From the NCBI RefSeq assembly GCF_015680405.1, contig NZ_JADLJS010000007.1, forward strand, positions 1 through 64,000: a stretch of 64,000 bases of DNA, in the 5' to 3' direction. This document shows positions 1 through 12,587 of the stretch, one piece after another; position 1 is the first letter of the stretch; the number at the start of each line of letters is the position of its first letter. The DNA is from Pseudomonas pudica (lineage in GTDB: Bacteria; Pseudomonadota; Gammaproteobacteria; Pseudomonadales; Pseudomonadaceae). The translations under genes and the position numbers were made by a program. The notes beneath the pieces are model-generated. The model did no database searches. It was not told where the DNA came from and saw only the letters and a list, made by a program, of their open reading frames with translations.

Positions 1-76
1 CTCCCACAGGTTCGGCACAGTTCCCAAGCCCCGTGATGAATCTGTGGGAGCGGGCGAGCCCGCGAAGAGGCCAGCA
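1..76. repeat. REP pair, left half cut by window edge
   Basis: Bases 1-10 are the end of one REP copy, and about 41-76 hold an inverted copy of the common P. putida REP, a GC-rich stem reading GTGGGAGCGGG...CCCGCGAAGAGGCC. It lies upstream of the SahR-like gene and probably belongs to the intergenic end of the preceding gene, outside the window. Confidence 0.8.
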
Positions 77-104
77 ATGGCAGCCTCGCCCTCCGCCCAT
101 CAGC

Positions 105-128
105 CAATATCAAAACTTTTTGATATTG
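105..128. promoter_or_regulatory. Perfect operator-like dyad upstream of the SahR-like gene
   Basis: CAATATCAAAA (105-115) and TTTTGATATTG (118-128) are exact inverted repeats around a 2-base centre. The AT-rich 24-bp palindrome stands out in a GC-rich genome and sits 40 bases before the start codon of an ArsR-family gene. ArsR regulators bind such dyads and usually autoregulate, so this is the likely operator for the regulator-metK unit. A second, smaller dyad (TTGCCC-N6-GGGCAA, 126-143) abuts it. Confidence 0.75.
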
Positions 129-131
129 CCC

Positions 132-160
132 TTGCTAGGGCAACGATGCCTGTCTAGACT
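132..160 (+). promoter_or_regulatory. Candidate sigma-70 promoter of the SahR-like gene and metK
   Basis: TTGCTA (132-137), a 17-base spacer and TAGACT (155-160) form a reasonable -35/-10 pair next to the operator dyad. The expected transcription start is near 166-168, almost at the ATG at 169, and no Shine-Dalgarno sequence precedes that ATG. The mRNA may therefore be leaderless. This is inferred from sequence only. Confidence 0.45.
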
Positions 161-168
161 GCCGCACC

Positions 169-1161
169 ATGAACCTCCGTGCGCAATCGATCCCCGAGCA
201 ACGCGAAGCATTAGCTGCCTTGTGCAAAGCCAGTGGCGACGAGTTGCGCCTGAACGTATTGCGCGCCCTGGCCAACGACTCGTTCGGCGTGCTGGAGCTG
301 GCGCAGATCTTCGACGTGGGCCAGTCGGGCATGAGCCACCACCTGAAGGTGCTGGCCCAGGCCGAGCTGGTGGCGACCCGCCGCGAGGGCAATGCCATCT
401 TCTACCGCCGCGCCCTGCCCGACAGCCTGCGCCTGGGCGGTCGGCTGCACGCGGCGCTGCTCGAAGAGGTGGATGACCTGGCCCTGCCGCTCGACGTGCA
501 GGCACGCATCGCCCAGGTGCAGCAACGCCGCGCAGCCACAAGCCAGGACTTCTTCCTGCGCGTGGAAGAAAAATTCCGCGCACAGCAGGACCTGATCGCT
601 GGCCTGCCGCAGTACCGCGAAAGCCTGCTGGCGCTGCTCGACAAACTGAATTTCGACCCGGCCGCCAGCGCCCTGGAGGTCGGCCCCGGTGACGGTGGCT
701 TCCTGCCCGACCTGGCCCGGCGCTTCGCCCAGGTCACCGCCCTGGACAACAGCCCGACCATGCTCGAGCTGGCGCGCCAGGTGTGCCAGCGCGAAGGGCT
801 CGACAACGTGAACCTGCAGTTGGCCGATGCACTGGGTGCAACGGATGTGGCCGCCGACTGCGTTGTGCTGAACATGGTGCTGCACCATTTCAGCGACCCG
901 GCCCTGGCCTTGCGCCAGCTGGCCAAACGGGTGAAGGCAGGCGGCAGCCTGCTGGTAACCGAACTGTGCAGCCATGACCAGGGGTGGGCGCGCGAAGCAT
1001 GCGGCGACCTGTGGCTTGGCTTCGAACAGGACGACCTGGCCCGTTGGGCCAATGACGCCGGGCTGGCCCCCGGGGACAGCCTGTACGTGGGCTTGCGTAA
1101 CGGTTTCCAGATCCAGGTCCGCCATTTCCAGCGGACGGCTGGCGACATACACCATCGGTAA
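169..1161 (+). CDS. ArsR-family regulator fused to SAM-dependent methyltransferase domain (SahR-like)
   Basis: A 330-residue protein. Residues about 15-75 are an ArsR winged helix (DELRLNVLRALA, then the recognition helix QSGMSHHLKVL). Residues about 150-300 are a class I methyltransferase fold with SAM motif I (LEVGPGDGGF, near 168). The usual metal-binding cysteines of ArsR are not visible, so the ligand is more likely SAM or SAH. An ArsR-methyltransferase protein, SahR, is described in Proteobacteria as an SAH-responsive repressor of SAM-cycle genes. The gene lies 18 bases before metK on the same strand and presumably forms an operon with it. It could still be a true methyltransferase; motif I is intact. 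Confidence 0.85.
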   Translation: MNLRAQSIPEQREALAALCKASGDELRLNVLRALANDSFGVLELAQIFDVGQSGMSHHLKVLAQAELVATRREGNAIFYRRALPDSLRLGGRLHAALLEEVDDLALPLDVQARIAQVQQRRAATSQDFFLRVEEKFRAQQDLIAGLPQYRESLLALLDKLNFDPAASALEVGPGDGGFLPDLARRFAQVTALDNSPTMLELARQVCQREGLDNVNLQLADALGATDVAADCVVLNMVLHHFSDPALALRQLAKRVKAGGSLLVTELCSHDQGWAREACGDLWLGFEQDDLARWANDAGLAPGDSLYVGLRNGFQIQVRHFQRTAGDIHHR

Positions 1162-1179
1162 ATTTCAGGAACCTTCGAG

Positions 1180-4217
<3,038 letters not shown>

Positions 4218-4349
4218 TTATTTACCAATTTACCTGTAGGAAAATCCCGAGATTAAGCCGGAAAACCCCAGCAAGGGTTTCTAAATGGGCAAAACCAAGG
4301 CAGGATTTCCCCCAACTTTTGCTGCCCCGCCCCGTCAAGGAGGCTTTTC

Positions 4350-4742
4350 ATGAAACGTATTTCGTCCCTTTTCCTGTTTGCGACACTGGGCCTGGCCGCT
4401 AGTGCCGCACAAGCCGCCCAGCCGGATGCCGGCCTGACCGGTTGCGCCGCCAAACGCAGCGCCATCGAGAACCAGTTGAAGATTGCCCGCGAACACGGCA
4501 ACACCGCCCAGGCCGCAGGGCTTGAAGAGGCCCTGCGAGGGGTCGACAACTGCACCGATGCCGGCCTGCGCAAAGAACGTGAGCAGAAGGTGCTCGACGC
4601 CCGTCACGAAGTGGCGCAGCGGGAAAGGGACCTGAAGAAAGCCGAAAAGAAAGGCGATCCGGAGAAGATCAACAAGCGCAAGGACAAGCTGGCCGAGTCG
4701 CGCAAGGAACTGCAGGAAGCGGTGGATGATCTGGATCGCTGA
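4350..4742 (+). CDS. Small exported DUF1090 family protein
   Basis: A 130-residue protein with a strong AAGGAGG ribosome site 7 bases before the ATG. Residues 1-22 form a signal peptide ending AAQAAQ. The mature part has two cysteines (TGCAAKR and DNCTD), which suggests a disulfide in the periplasm, then a very charged helical stretch rich in K, E, D and R that looks like coiled coil. This matches the DUF1090 (YqjC-like) family, whose function is not known. It stands alone, with a perfect inverted repeat just downstream. Confidence 0.85.
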   Translation: MKRISSLFLFATLGLAASAAQAAQPDAGLTGCAAKRSAIENQLKIAREHGNTAQAAGLEEALRGVDNCTDAGLRKEREQKVLDARHEVAQRERDLKKAEKKGDPEKINKRKDKLAESRKELQEAVDDLDR

Positions 4743-4760
4743 CAGAAATCCGAATACTGC

Positions 4761-4810
4761 GCCTTTACTGGCCTCATCGCCGGCAAGCCGGCGATGAGGC
4801 CAGTAAAGGC
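4761..4810. terminator. Perfect 24-bp inverted repeat between convergent genes
   Basis: Arms 4761-4784 and 4787-4810 are exact inverse complements around AA. The centre GCCGGCAAGCCGGC is shared with one REP family of this window. It lies between the DUF1090 gene and the convergent haem-lipoprotein gene (stop at 4813), so it probably acts as a bidirectional transcription end or mRNA stabiliser. There is no U-tract in the classic sense. Confidence 0.75.
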
Positions 4811-4812
4811 CA

Positions 4813-5259
4813 TCAATGATTACGAAACTCGGTATGACAGGCCTTGCAAGCCGCTTCGACCTTGTCCATCGGCGCCTTCAACTGCGCAGCGTCCAACGGC
4901 TGGCCACGGGTGACATCGACCAGTTCGCCAGTGACGCCTTCCAGCTGCCGGGCCAGGTCATGAAAGCGTGCCTGACGCTCCCACACCTCGGCACGCGCAC
5001 TACTGTCGCCACCATCGCGCACCTGTGGGAAGTGCTGCCAAGGCTGGTGCGAAAGGTTGTCCAGCTTCAGCGCACCGTCGGCAAACTTCACCCCGTCGAA
5101 CGGCAAACGCCCGCGCAACATGCCGCCAAGGTCTTCGCTGGTCTTGAGCATGTCCTTGAAGATCACCTTGCGCTTGCCCAGCGGGGAGTTCGGGTCAACC
5201 CGGTCACAACCACCCAGGGCCAGCACCGCCAGCAGAACAACAGTCAATCGCTTCAACAT
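4813..5259 (-). CDS. Cytochrome c'-like lipoprotein
   Basis: A 148-residue protein; the ATG at 5259 is preferred over upstream starts because it opens directly into a lipoprotein signal (MLKRLTVVLLAVLALGGC). The lipobox cysteine is followed by Asp at +2, which in E. coli favours retention in the inner membrane. Near the C terminus is a single haem-binding motif CKACH, as in four-helix cytochrome c' / c556 proteins. It probably carries one c-type haem in the periplasm; partner and electron route are unknown. It is transcribed divergently from mltA, about 118 bases away. Confidence 0.8.
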   Translation of the reverse strand: MLKRLTVVLLAVLALGGCDRVDPNSPLGKRKVIFKDMLKTSEDLGGMLRGRLPFDGVKFADGALKLDNLSHQPWQHFPQVRDGGDSSARAEVWERQARFHDLARQLEGVTGELVDVTRGQPLDAAQLKAPMDKVEAACKACHTEFRNH

Positions 5260-5377
5260 CACGGTCTCTTCGGCCAATGCAAATGGGCGGCCAGTATCGC
5301 TGCCAAGTGGCCAAAGACCAATAGCCACAAAAAACCAGGGGTGAATATCCGTGTTCACTCATGACAGGAACGTACTC

Positions 5378-6529
5378 ATGAAATCTGCCCTGCGCCACCT
5401 GGCCTGGACACTCCCGGCGCTGGCCCTGCTGGCCGGCTGCAACGGCGGCGAAAGCGCCAAACCCGAACCCCATGCCATCGCCACCTACGCCAATGCCACC
5501 TGGCAGGACCTGCCCACCGTCAGCGACAGCGACCTGGTGGCGGGCTTCCAGGCCTGGCGCAACGGCTGTGAAAAGCTCAAGCGCGACACCGTCTGGGCCG
5601 GTACCTGCGAAGCAGCCGCCAGCGTGCCCGACGATGCCTTGCAGGTGCGCGCCTTCCTGCAACAGAACCTGCAGGTATACGGCCTGCGTTCGGCCGAAAA
5701 CAATGCCAACGGCCTGATCACCGGTTACTACGAACCGGTCTACCCTGGCAGCCTGAGCCAGTCGGCAACCAACCATGTGCCGGTCTATGGCATCCCCGAC
5801 GACATGATCGTGGTCGACCTGGCCAGCGTGTACCCAGAACTCAAGGGCAAGCGCCTGCGCGGCCGCCTCGATGGCCGGGTGCTCAAGCCTTACGACACCG
5901 CCGAGGTGATCAACCGCGACGGCGCCAAGGCGCCGGTACTGGCCTGGCTGACCGACCCGATGGACCTGCAGTTCCTGCAGATCCAGGGTTCCGGCCGGGT
6001 ACAACTGGAAGATGGCCGCCAGCTGCGCCTGGGTTACGCCGACCAGAACGGCCACCCCTATCGGCCGATCGGGCGCTGGCTGGTAGAACAGGGTCAGTTG
6101 AAGAAGGAAGAAGTGAGCATGGGGGCCATTCACGCCTGGGCCCAGGCCAACCCGCAGCGGGTACCGGAACTGCTCGCCAGCAACCCCAGCTACGTGTTCT
6201 TCAGCACCCGCCCGGACAGCAACGAAGGGCCGCGGGGTTCGCTGAACGTGCCGCTGACGGCTGGCTACAGCGTGGCCATCGACCGCAAGGTGATTCCGCT
6301 GGGCAGCTTGCTATGGCTGTCCACCACTCGCCCGGACGGTACGCCGGTGGTACGCCCGGTGGGTGCTCAGGATACTGGCGGGGCAATTACGGGCGAGGTG
6401 CGCGCGGACCTGTTCTGGGGCACCGGGCCGGAAGCAGGGGAACTGGCCGGAAACATGAAGCAGCAAGGGCAGATCTGGATGCTGTGGCCCAAGGGCAAGC
6501 CGCTGCCTGAGGTGCCAAAAGTGCCTTGA
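5378..6529 (+). CDS. mltA: Membrane-bound lytic murein transglycosylase A
   Basis: Cleaves peptidoglycan glycan strands to 1,6-anhydromuropeptides; outer-membrane lipoprotein. The start at 5378 (383 residues) has AGGA at 5365-5368 and opens into a lipoprotein signal with lipobox LLAGC. Family features are TGYYEP near residue 115, the substrate-binding barrel (QIQGSGRV, LGYADQNGHPY) and the C-terminal 3D domain with AQDTGGAI and its aspartates. The gene appears complete and typical. Confidence 0.95.
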   Translation: MKSALRHLAWTLPALALLAGCNGGESAKPEPHAIATYANATWQDLPTVSDSDLVAGFQAWRNGCEKLKRDTVWAGTCEAAASVPDDALQVRAFLQQNLQVYGLRSAENNANGLITGYYEPVYPGSLSQSATNHVPVYGIPDDMIVVDLASVYPELKGKRLRGRLDGRVLKPYDTAEVINRDGAKAPVLAWLTDPMDLQFLQIQGSGRVQLEDGRQLRLGYADQNGHPYRPIGRWLVEQGQLKKEEVSMGAIHAWAQANPQRVPELLASNPSYVFFSTRPDSNEGPRGSLNVPLTAGYSVAIDRKVIPLGSLLWLSTTRPDGTPVVRPVGAQDTGGAITGEVRADLFWGTGPEAGELAGNMKQQGQIWMLWPKGKPLPEVPKVP

Positions 6530-6541
6530 TCGGTGCTTGGA

Positions 6542-6567
6542 TTCTTCGCGGGTTCATCCGCGAAGAA
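6542..6567. terminator. REP-like hairpin between mltA and the MAPEG gene
   Basis: TTCTTCGCGG and CCGCGAAGAA form a perfect 10-bp stem with a 6-base loop between two convergent genes. The stem is the core of the most common REP of this window, reduced to one short unit. It probably terminates both transcripts. Confidence 0.65.
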
Positions 6568-6579
6568 GGCGACGCGGTC

Positions 6580-6966
6580 TCAGATGGAAACCACGAAGAA
6601 CGCCACGATCATGGCCATCCCGGCAAACCACACCAGCGATCGCAGCATGGCCCAGTCGGCCAGGTAACAGATGATGTAGAGCAGCCGGCTGGTGATGTAC
6701 ATCACCCCCAGTACATCCTGGGTCACCTGCTCGGCATTGCCGACGATATCTGCCACCAGCACCGCCGCGGCAAATGCCGGGAAGGCTTCGAAACTGTTCT
6801 GCTGGGCAGCATGTGCGCGCCGCGGGAGCCCGGACAGGGTATCCAGGAACGCGCGCGGGTCGTGGTTGTCGCGCAGGCGGAAGCGGCCACTACCAACTTT
6901 GGCTATCAACGCACACAGAGGCGGCAAGAACAGCGCGATCAGGATGCACCACAGGGCAACAGTCAT
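6580..6966 (-). CDS. MAPEG family integral membrane protein
   Basis: A 128-residue protein with four hydrophobic segments. NHDPRAFLDTLSG followed by RAHAAQQNSFEAFPAF is the MAPEG signature (membrane-associated proteins in eicosanoid and glutathione metabolism). Bacterial members are sometimes glutathione-dependent, but no substrate is known here. It is downstream of the EamA transporter on the same strand with a 28-base gap, so the two may be cotranscribed. Confidence 0.88.
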   Translation of the reverse strand: MTVALWCILIALFLPPLCALIAKVGSGRFRLRDNHDPRAFLDTLSGLPRRAHAAQQNSFEAFPAFAAAVLVADIVGNAEQVTQDVLGVMYITSRLLYIICYLADWAMLRSLVWFAGMAMIVAFFVVSI

Positions 6967-6994
6967 GGACAGGACTCCTTGTTCAGTCTTCGGG

Positions 6995-7828
6995 TCAAAG
7001 CTTCATTACCAGCATGCCGGCCAATACCAGCCCGCAAGCTAGGAGTCTCGGCCCGCCAAAAGGTTCTTTCAGGTAGCGCATACCCAGCAGCACCACCAGG
7101 ATCACGCTCAACTCCCGCAACGCCGCCGCTTCGGCCACCGACCCAAGGTGCATGGCCCACAGCACCAGCGCGTAACTGAGCAATACACACAGCCCCACCG
7201 CAAGCCCCAGGCGCCACTGCAGGCGCCAGAACAACACGAACGGCGCACGCCGCGCCACGCTGGCCAGCAACGGGAAGGGCCAGGCACTGAGCAAGGTCAG
7301 CCACACCAGGTAATCCAAGGGTTTGCCCCACAAGCGCACCGCCTGGCCGTCGAACCAGGTGTAGCAACCAATGCACAGGCCGATCAGGGCAACCACCGGC
7401 AGCATCGACCAAGGTAGCCGGTCACCCCCACCGCCCTGCCACAACAGGCAGGCCATGCCACAGGGGATCAACAGGATGCCGATTATCTGCTGCTGGCTCA
7501 GCGATTCACCGGCAAAGGTCAGCGTCAGCCCCAGCACAACCAGCGGCGACAGCCCGCGCATCAGAGGATAGACCAGCCCCAGATCGCCCACGCGGTAGGC
7601 CTGGATCAGCAGAAAGCGGTACAGCTGCTCGGCCAGCGCCGAAGCCAGCAGCCAGGGCCAGATGTTGGCCGGAGGCACCTCGACAAAGGCCACCGCAAGA
7701 ACCGCGAAGGCCAACGCCACCGTATCCATGCTGGCGATTACCAGCAGGCGCTCGCCGCTGAATTTGATCAGGGTGTTCCAGGTCGCGTGCAGCAGGGCGG
7801 CGATCAGTACCAGGGAAGTTGCCAACAC
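6995..7828 (-). CDS. EamA/DMT-superfamily transporter
   Basis: A 277-residue protein with about ten hydrophobic helices arranged as two five-helix repeats, typical of EamA permeases. The start is GTG at 7828, preceded by AAGAAGG. Such carriers export metabolites or take up small solutes in the inner membrane. The substrate cannot be told from sequence. It is divergent from the Na+/H+ antiporter gene, with about 190 bases between the starts. Confidence 0.85.
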   Translation of the reverse strand: MLATSLVLIAALLHATWNTLIKFSGERLLVIASMDTVALAFAVLAVAFVEVPPANIWPWLLASALAEQLYRFLLIQAYRVGDLGLVYPLMRGLSPLVVLGLTLTFAGESLSQQQIIGILLIPCGMACLLWQGGGGDRLPWSMLPVVALIGLCIGCYTWFDGQAVRLWGKPLDYLVWLTLLSAWPFPLLASVARRAPFVLFWRLQWRLGLAVGLCVLLSYALVLWAMHLGSVAEAAALRELSVILVVLLGMRYLKEPFGGPRLLACGLVLAGMLVMKL

Positions 7829-8018
7829 GCCTTCTTATCCTTGTGGCTATTTATGGCTGGGACTATATAGCGTTCGCGGGCCGCTGTGCGGCCCCTTACA
7901 TGGGAACGATTCAAACGACTCTGGTCAAACCTTGTGTCCCGAACCCCGCGCCAGGTCATCAAAGAACTGCCCGAGTAATTCGGGTTACGACTTGGAAGCC
8001 ACTGTTACAGGATTCGGG

Positions 8019-9254
8019 ATGCTTGAACTAGTTGCCGCGTTTATCTGCCTTACCACCCTTCTCACCTATGTAAATTACCGTTTTATCGGCCTGCCCCCTG
8101 CCATCGGCGTGATGGTCACGGCGCTGCTGTTTTCACTGATACTGCAGGGCTTGAGCCTTATCGGCTTCCCTGGTCTGGAAGCGCGCGTCGAAGGGTTGAT
8201 GAACCAGATCGACTTCAACGACCTGCTGATGCACTGGATGCTGGCGTTCCTGCTGTTCGCCGGCGCCTTGCACGTCAACCTCTCCGACCTGCGCAACTAC
8301 CGCTGGCCCATCGGCCTGCTGGCCACCGTCGGCGTGCTGATTGCCACCGTGGTCATCGGTTACCTGTCGCACTGGGTGTTCGCCCTTTTCGGCTGGCAGG
8401 TGCCGCTGATCTACTGCCTGTTGTTCGGTGCGCTGATCTCGCCCACCGACCCGATTGCCGTGCTTGGTGCGCTACGTACCGCCAATGCCTCCAAACCGCT
8501 TAAAACCACCATCGTCGGCGAGTCGCTATTCAACGACGGCACTGCGGTGGTGGTGTTCACCGTGCTGCTGGGCATCATCCAGCTGGGGGAAACACCGAGC
8601 ATGACCGACACGGCGATCCTGTTCGCCCGCGAGGCCATCGGCGGTGTGGTGTTCGGCGGCCTGATCGGCTACGCCACCTACCGCATGATCAAGAGCGTCG
8701 AGCAGTACCAGGTGGAAGTGATGCTGACCCTGGCATTGGTCATCGGCGGCTCGGCGATGTGCTACGAACTGCACGTTTCGGCGCCGATCGCCATGGTGGT
8801 GGCCGGGCTGATCATCGGTAACCTGGGGCGCAACCTGGCGATGAACGACATGACCCGTCGCTACATGGACGGTTTCTGGGAACTGATCGACGACATGCTC
8901 AACGCCCTGCTGTTCGCGCTGATCGGCCTGGAACTGTTGCTGCTACCATTCAACTGGATGCACCTGGCGGCCGGTAGCGTGCTGGCGCTGGCGGTGCTGC
9001 TGTCGCGGCTGCTGACCGTGGCCCCGGCGATAGTGCTGCTGCGGCGCTGGCGCCCGGTGCCCAAGGGCACGGTACGTGTGCTGACCTGGGGTGGCCTGCG
9101 CGGTGGGGTGTCGGTTGCCCTGGCACTGTCGCTGCCACTGGGCGAGGAGCGTGACCTGCTGCTGTCGATCACCTACATCGTGGTGCTGTCGTCGATCCTG
9201 GTGCAGGGGTTGAGCATCGGGCGAGTGGTACGCAAGGTCAGCGCTCAGCCGTGA
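8019..9254 (+). CDS. CPA1 family Na+/H+ antiporter (NhaP type)
   Basis: A 411-residue inner-membrane antiporter. ATG 8019 is chosen because the protein then opens directly with the first transmembrane helix (MLELVAAFICLTTLLTYVNY); the open frame upstream is not hydrophobic and overlaps the opposite gene. Family signatures are SPTDPIAVLGAL and GESLFNDGTAVVVF, which hold the ion-binding aspartates, and GGLRGGVSVALALSLP near the C terminus. There is no long cytosolic C-terminal tail. The ribosome site is weak, so the start is moderately certain. Confidence 0.9.
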   Translation: MLELVAAFICLTTLLTYVNYRFIGLPPAIGVMVTALLFSLILQGLSLIGFPGLEARVEGLMNQIDFNDLLMHWMLAFLLFAGALHVNLSDLRNYRWPIGLLATVGVLIATVVIGYLSHWVFALFGWQVPLIYCLLFGALISPTDPIAVLGALRTANASKPLKTTIVGESLFNDGTAVVVFTVLLGIIQLGETPSMTDTAILFAREAIGGVVFGGLIGYATYRMIKSVEQYQVEVMLTLALVIGGSAMCYELHVSAPIAMVVAGLIIGNLGRNLAMNDMTRRYMDGFWELIDDMLNALLFALIGLELLLLPFNWMHLAAGSVLALAVLLSRLLTVAPAIVLLRRWRPVPKGTVRVLTWGGLRGGVSVALALSLPLGEERDLLLSITYIVVLSSILVQGLSIGRVVRKVSAQP

Positions 9255-9262
9255 GCAATTGT

Positions 9263-9360
9263 GCCGGCCTGTTTGCGGGTAAACCCGCTCCCACAGAATC
9301 TCCGCTACCTTTCGGGCAGTGAAAACCTTGTGGGAGCGGGTTTACCCGCGAAGAGGCCAG
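9263..9360. repeat. Inverted REP pair downstream of the antiporter gene
   Basis: Two inverted copies of the main REP (stem GCGGGTAAACCCGC followed by TCCCACAG) about 30 bases apart, between the convergent antiporter and thioesterase genes. Confidence 0.9.
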
Positions 9361-9376
9361 CACCTACAACCGGGAT

Positions 9377-9778
9377 CTATTCGACTGCACTGTCCGGGAA
9401 CTGGTCCTGGATGTACTTGATCTCGGTCCGCCCATGCGGTGCCGGCAACCCGTCCTCGCCAAGGTTGACGAAGACCATCTTGTCGACCGTGAGAATGGCC
9501 TTGCGAGTGATCTTGTTGCGCACTTCGCACTTGAGGGTGATCGAGGTGCGGCCGAACTCGGTGGCGGTGATGCCCAGTTCGATGATGTCGCCCTGACGCG
9601 AGGCACTGACGAAGTTGATTTCCGATATGTACTTGGTCACCACGCGCTGGTTGCCCAGCTGGACGATGGCGTAGATCGCCGCCTCCTCGTCGATCCAGCG
9701 CAGCAGGCTGCCACCGAACAAAGTGCCGTTTGGGTTGAGGTCTTCGGGTTTAACCCACTTGCGGGTATGAAAGTTCAT
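9377..9778 (-). CDS. Acyl-CoA thioesterase, hotdog fold
   Basis: A 133-residue single hotdog-domain protein of the YciA/acyl-CoA hydrolase type. NPNGTLFGGSLLRWIDEEAA is the family helix with the catalytic acid region, and the adjoining strand reads FVSASRQGDIIELG. It hydrolyses acyl-CoA to fatty acid and CoA; chain-length preference cannot be read. A single-gene unit convergent with the antiporter gene, its start facing the ahcY promoter region. Confidence 0.88.
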   Translation of the reverse strand: MNFHTRKWVKPEDLNPNGTLFGGSLLRWIDEEAAIYAIVQLGNQRVVTKYISEINFVSASRQGDIIELGITATEFGRTSITLKCEVRNKITRKAILTVDKMVFVNLGEDGLPAPHGRTEIKYIQDQFPDSAVE

Positions 9779-9881
9779 CTGTACTCCTGACCTGCTTGGC
9801 TAACGTGCAGCAATGATGGCAGAGCTGCCGCTGCCGCTCCATTGAACATCGACTATCGTCGCGATTAATCGACAGAAAACC

Positions 9882-9910
9882 TTGGGCAAGCCGACGGGCA
9901 CGGCTATAAT
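9882..9910 (+). promoter_or_regulatory. Sigma-70 promoter of ahcY
   Basis: TTGGGC (9882-9887), an exact 17-base spacer and a consensus TATAAT (9905-9910). The predicted start near 9917 gives a leader of about 155 bases that includes the whole SAH riboswitch. Confidence 0.8.
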
Positions 9911-9958
9911 CTCCGCCGCTTCACATGGCCGCCCACAGCGGCGCCATGCCCGCCACCC

Positions 9959-11483
<1,525 letters not shown>

Positions 11484-11490
11484 GCGGCCA

Positions 11491-11635
11491 GCTTGAAGCT
11501 TCAAGCGGCAATCAAAGGCAGACCATGCCATTGCCGCTTGCAGCTCGAGCATCAAGGATCTTGAACGATGCCCAAGCCAGGCCGGCCATGACCGATCTGG
11601 CTTTTACTTGCAGCCTGCCGCTTGAAGCTTGCTGC
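11491..11635. repeat. Structured repeat cluster between ahcY and metF
   Basis: Holds a perfect 16-bp palindrome (GCTTGAAG/CTTCAAGC, 11491-11506). It overlaps an 11-bp stem pairing 11502-11512 with 11530-11540, and AGCTTCAAGCGGCA (11497-11510) recurs inverted at 11616-11629. Several forms can fold in the mRNA. It may be an ahcY terminator or attenuator, or a relic of a small mobile repeat; it differs from the REPs in this window. Confidence 0.6.
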
Positions 11636-11649
11636 CAGAGGAACGCCCG

Positions 11650-12495
11650 ATGTCCCAGGAACGCCGTTACAGTTTCGAGTTCTTCCCGACCAAGACCGAT
11701 GCCGGCCACGAAAAGCTGATGGGCGTCGCCCGCCAGCTGGCCGCCTACAACCCGGACTTCTTCTCCTGCACCTACGGTGCCGGTGGCTCTACCCGCGACC
11801 GCACGCTGAACACCGTGCTGCAGCTGGAAAGCGAAGTGAAGGTACCTGCCGCGCCGCACCTGTCGTGCGTAGGCGATACCAAGGCCGAACTGCGCGCCCT
11901 GCTGGCCGAATACAAGGCTGCAGGCATCAAGCGCATCGTCGCCTTGCGTGGAGACCTGCCATCGGGCATGGGCATGGCCAGTGGCGAACTGCGCTACGCC
12001 AGTGACCTGGTCGAATTCATCCGCCAGGAAACCGCGGATCACTTCCACCTGGAAGTGGCCGCCTATCCGGAGATGCACCCCCAGGCCCGCAATTTCGAGG
12101 CTGACCTGGCCAACTTCGTGCACAAGGTCAAGGCCGGTGCCGACAGTGCCATCACCCAGTATTTCTTCAACGCCGACAGCTACTTCTACTTCGTCGAGCG
12201 CGCACAGAAGTTGGGCGTGGACATCCCGGTGGTACCCGGCATCATGCCGATCACCAACTACAGCAAGCTGGCGCGCTTCTCCGACGCCTGCGGCGCCGAG
12301 ATCCCGCGCTGGATCCGCAAGCAGCTGGAAGCCTATGCCGACGATACTGCCAGCATCCAGGCATTCGGCGAAGAAGTGATCACCCGCATGTGCGAACAGC
12401 TGCTGCAAGGCGGCGCTCCAGGGCTGCACTTCTATACCTTGAACCAGGCCGAGCCGAGCCTTGCGATCTGGAACAATCTGAAGCTGCCACGCTGA
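11650..12495 (+). CDS. metF: 5,10-methylenetetrahydrofolate reductase
   Basis: FAD enzyme that reduces methylenetetrahydrofolate to the methyl donor used by methionine synthase; cytosolic. The start at 11650 (281 residues) has AGAGG at 11637-11641. Signatures are SFEFFPTKTD at the N terminus, the FAD-contacting TYGAGGSTRDRT, ALRGDLP, and ITQYFFNAD in the second half. The 166-base gap from ahcY contains inverted repeats, so it may have partly separate expression. A hairpin terminator follows. Confidence 0.97.
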   Translation: MSQERRYSFEFFPTKTDAGHEKLMGVARQLAAYNPDFFSCTYGAGGSTRDRTLNTVLQLESEVKVPAAPHLSCVGDTKAELRALLAEYKAAGIKRIVALRGDLPSGMGMASGELRYASDLVEFIRQETADHFHLEVAAYPEMHPQARNFEADLANFVHKVKAGADSAITQYFFNADSYFYFVERAQKLGVDIPVVPGIMPITNYSKLARFSDACGAEIPRWIRKQLEAYADDTASIQAFGEEVITRMCEQLLQGGAPGLHFYTLNQAEPSLAIWNNLKLPR

Positions 12496-12527
12496 AATTT
12501 TTTGCAAAACCTGTTTAAGATTTGATT

Positions 12528-12563
12528 AAGGCTTTGGTCATAGACTAAAGCCTTATTCATTTT
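12528..12563 (+). terminator. Terminator of metF
   Basis: AAGGCTTTGGT and ACTAAAGCCTT pair as an 11-bp stem with one G-U pair and a 5-base loop, followed by ATTCATTTT. It lies about 33 bases past the metF stop. Confidence 0.75.
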
Positions 12564-12587
12564 CCGGTTACACAGGTCTTGCCTGCC

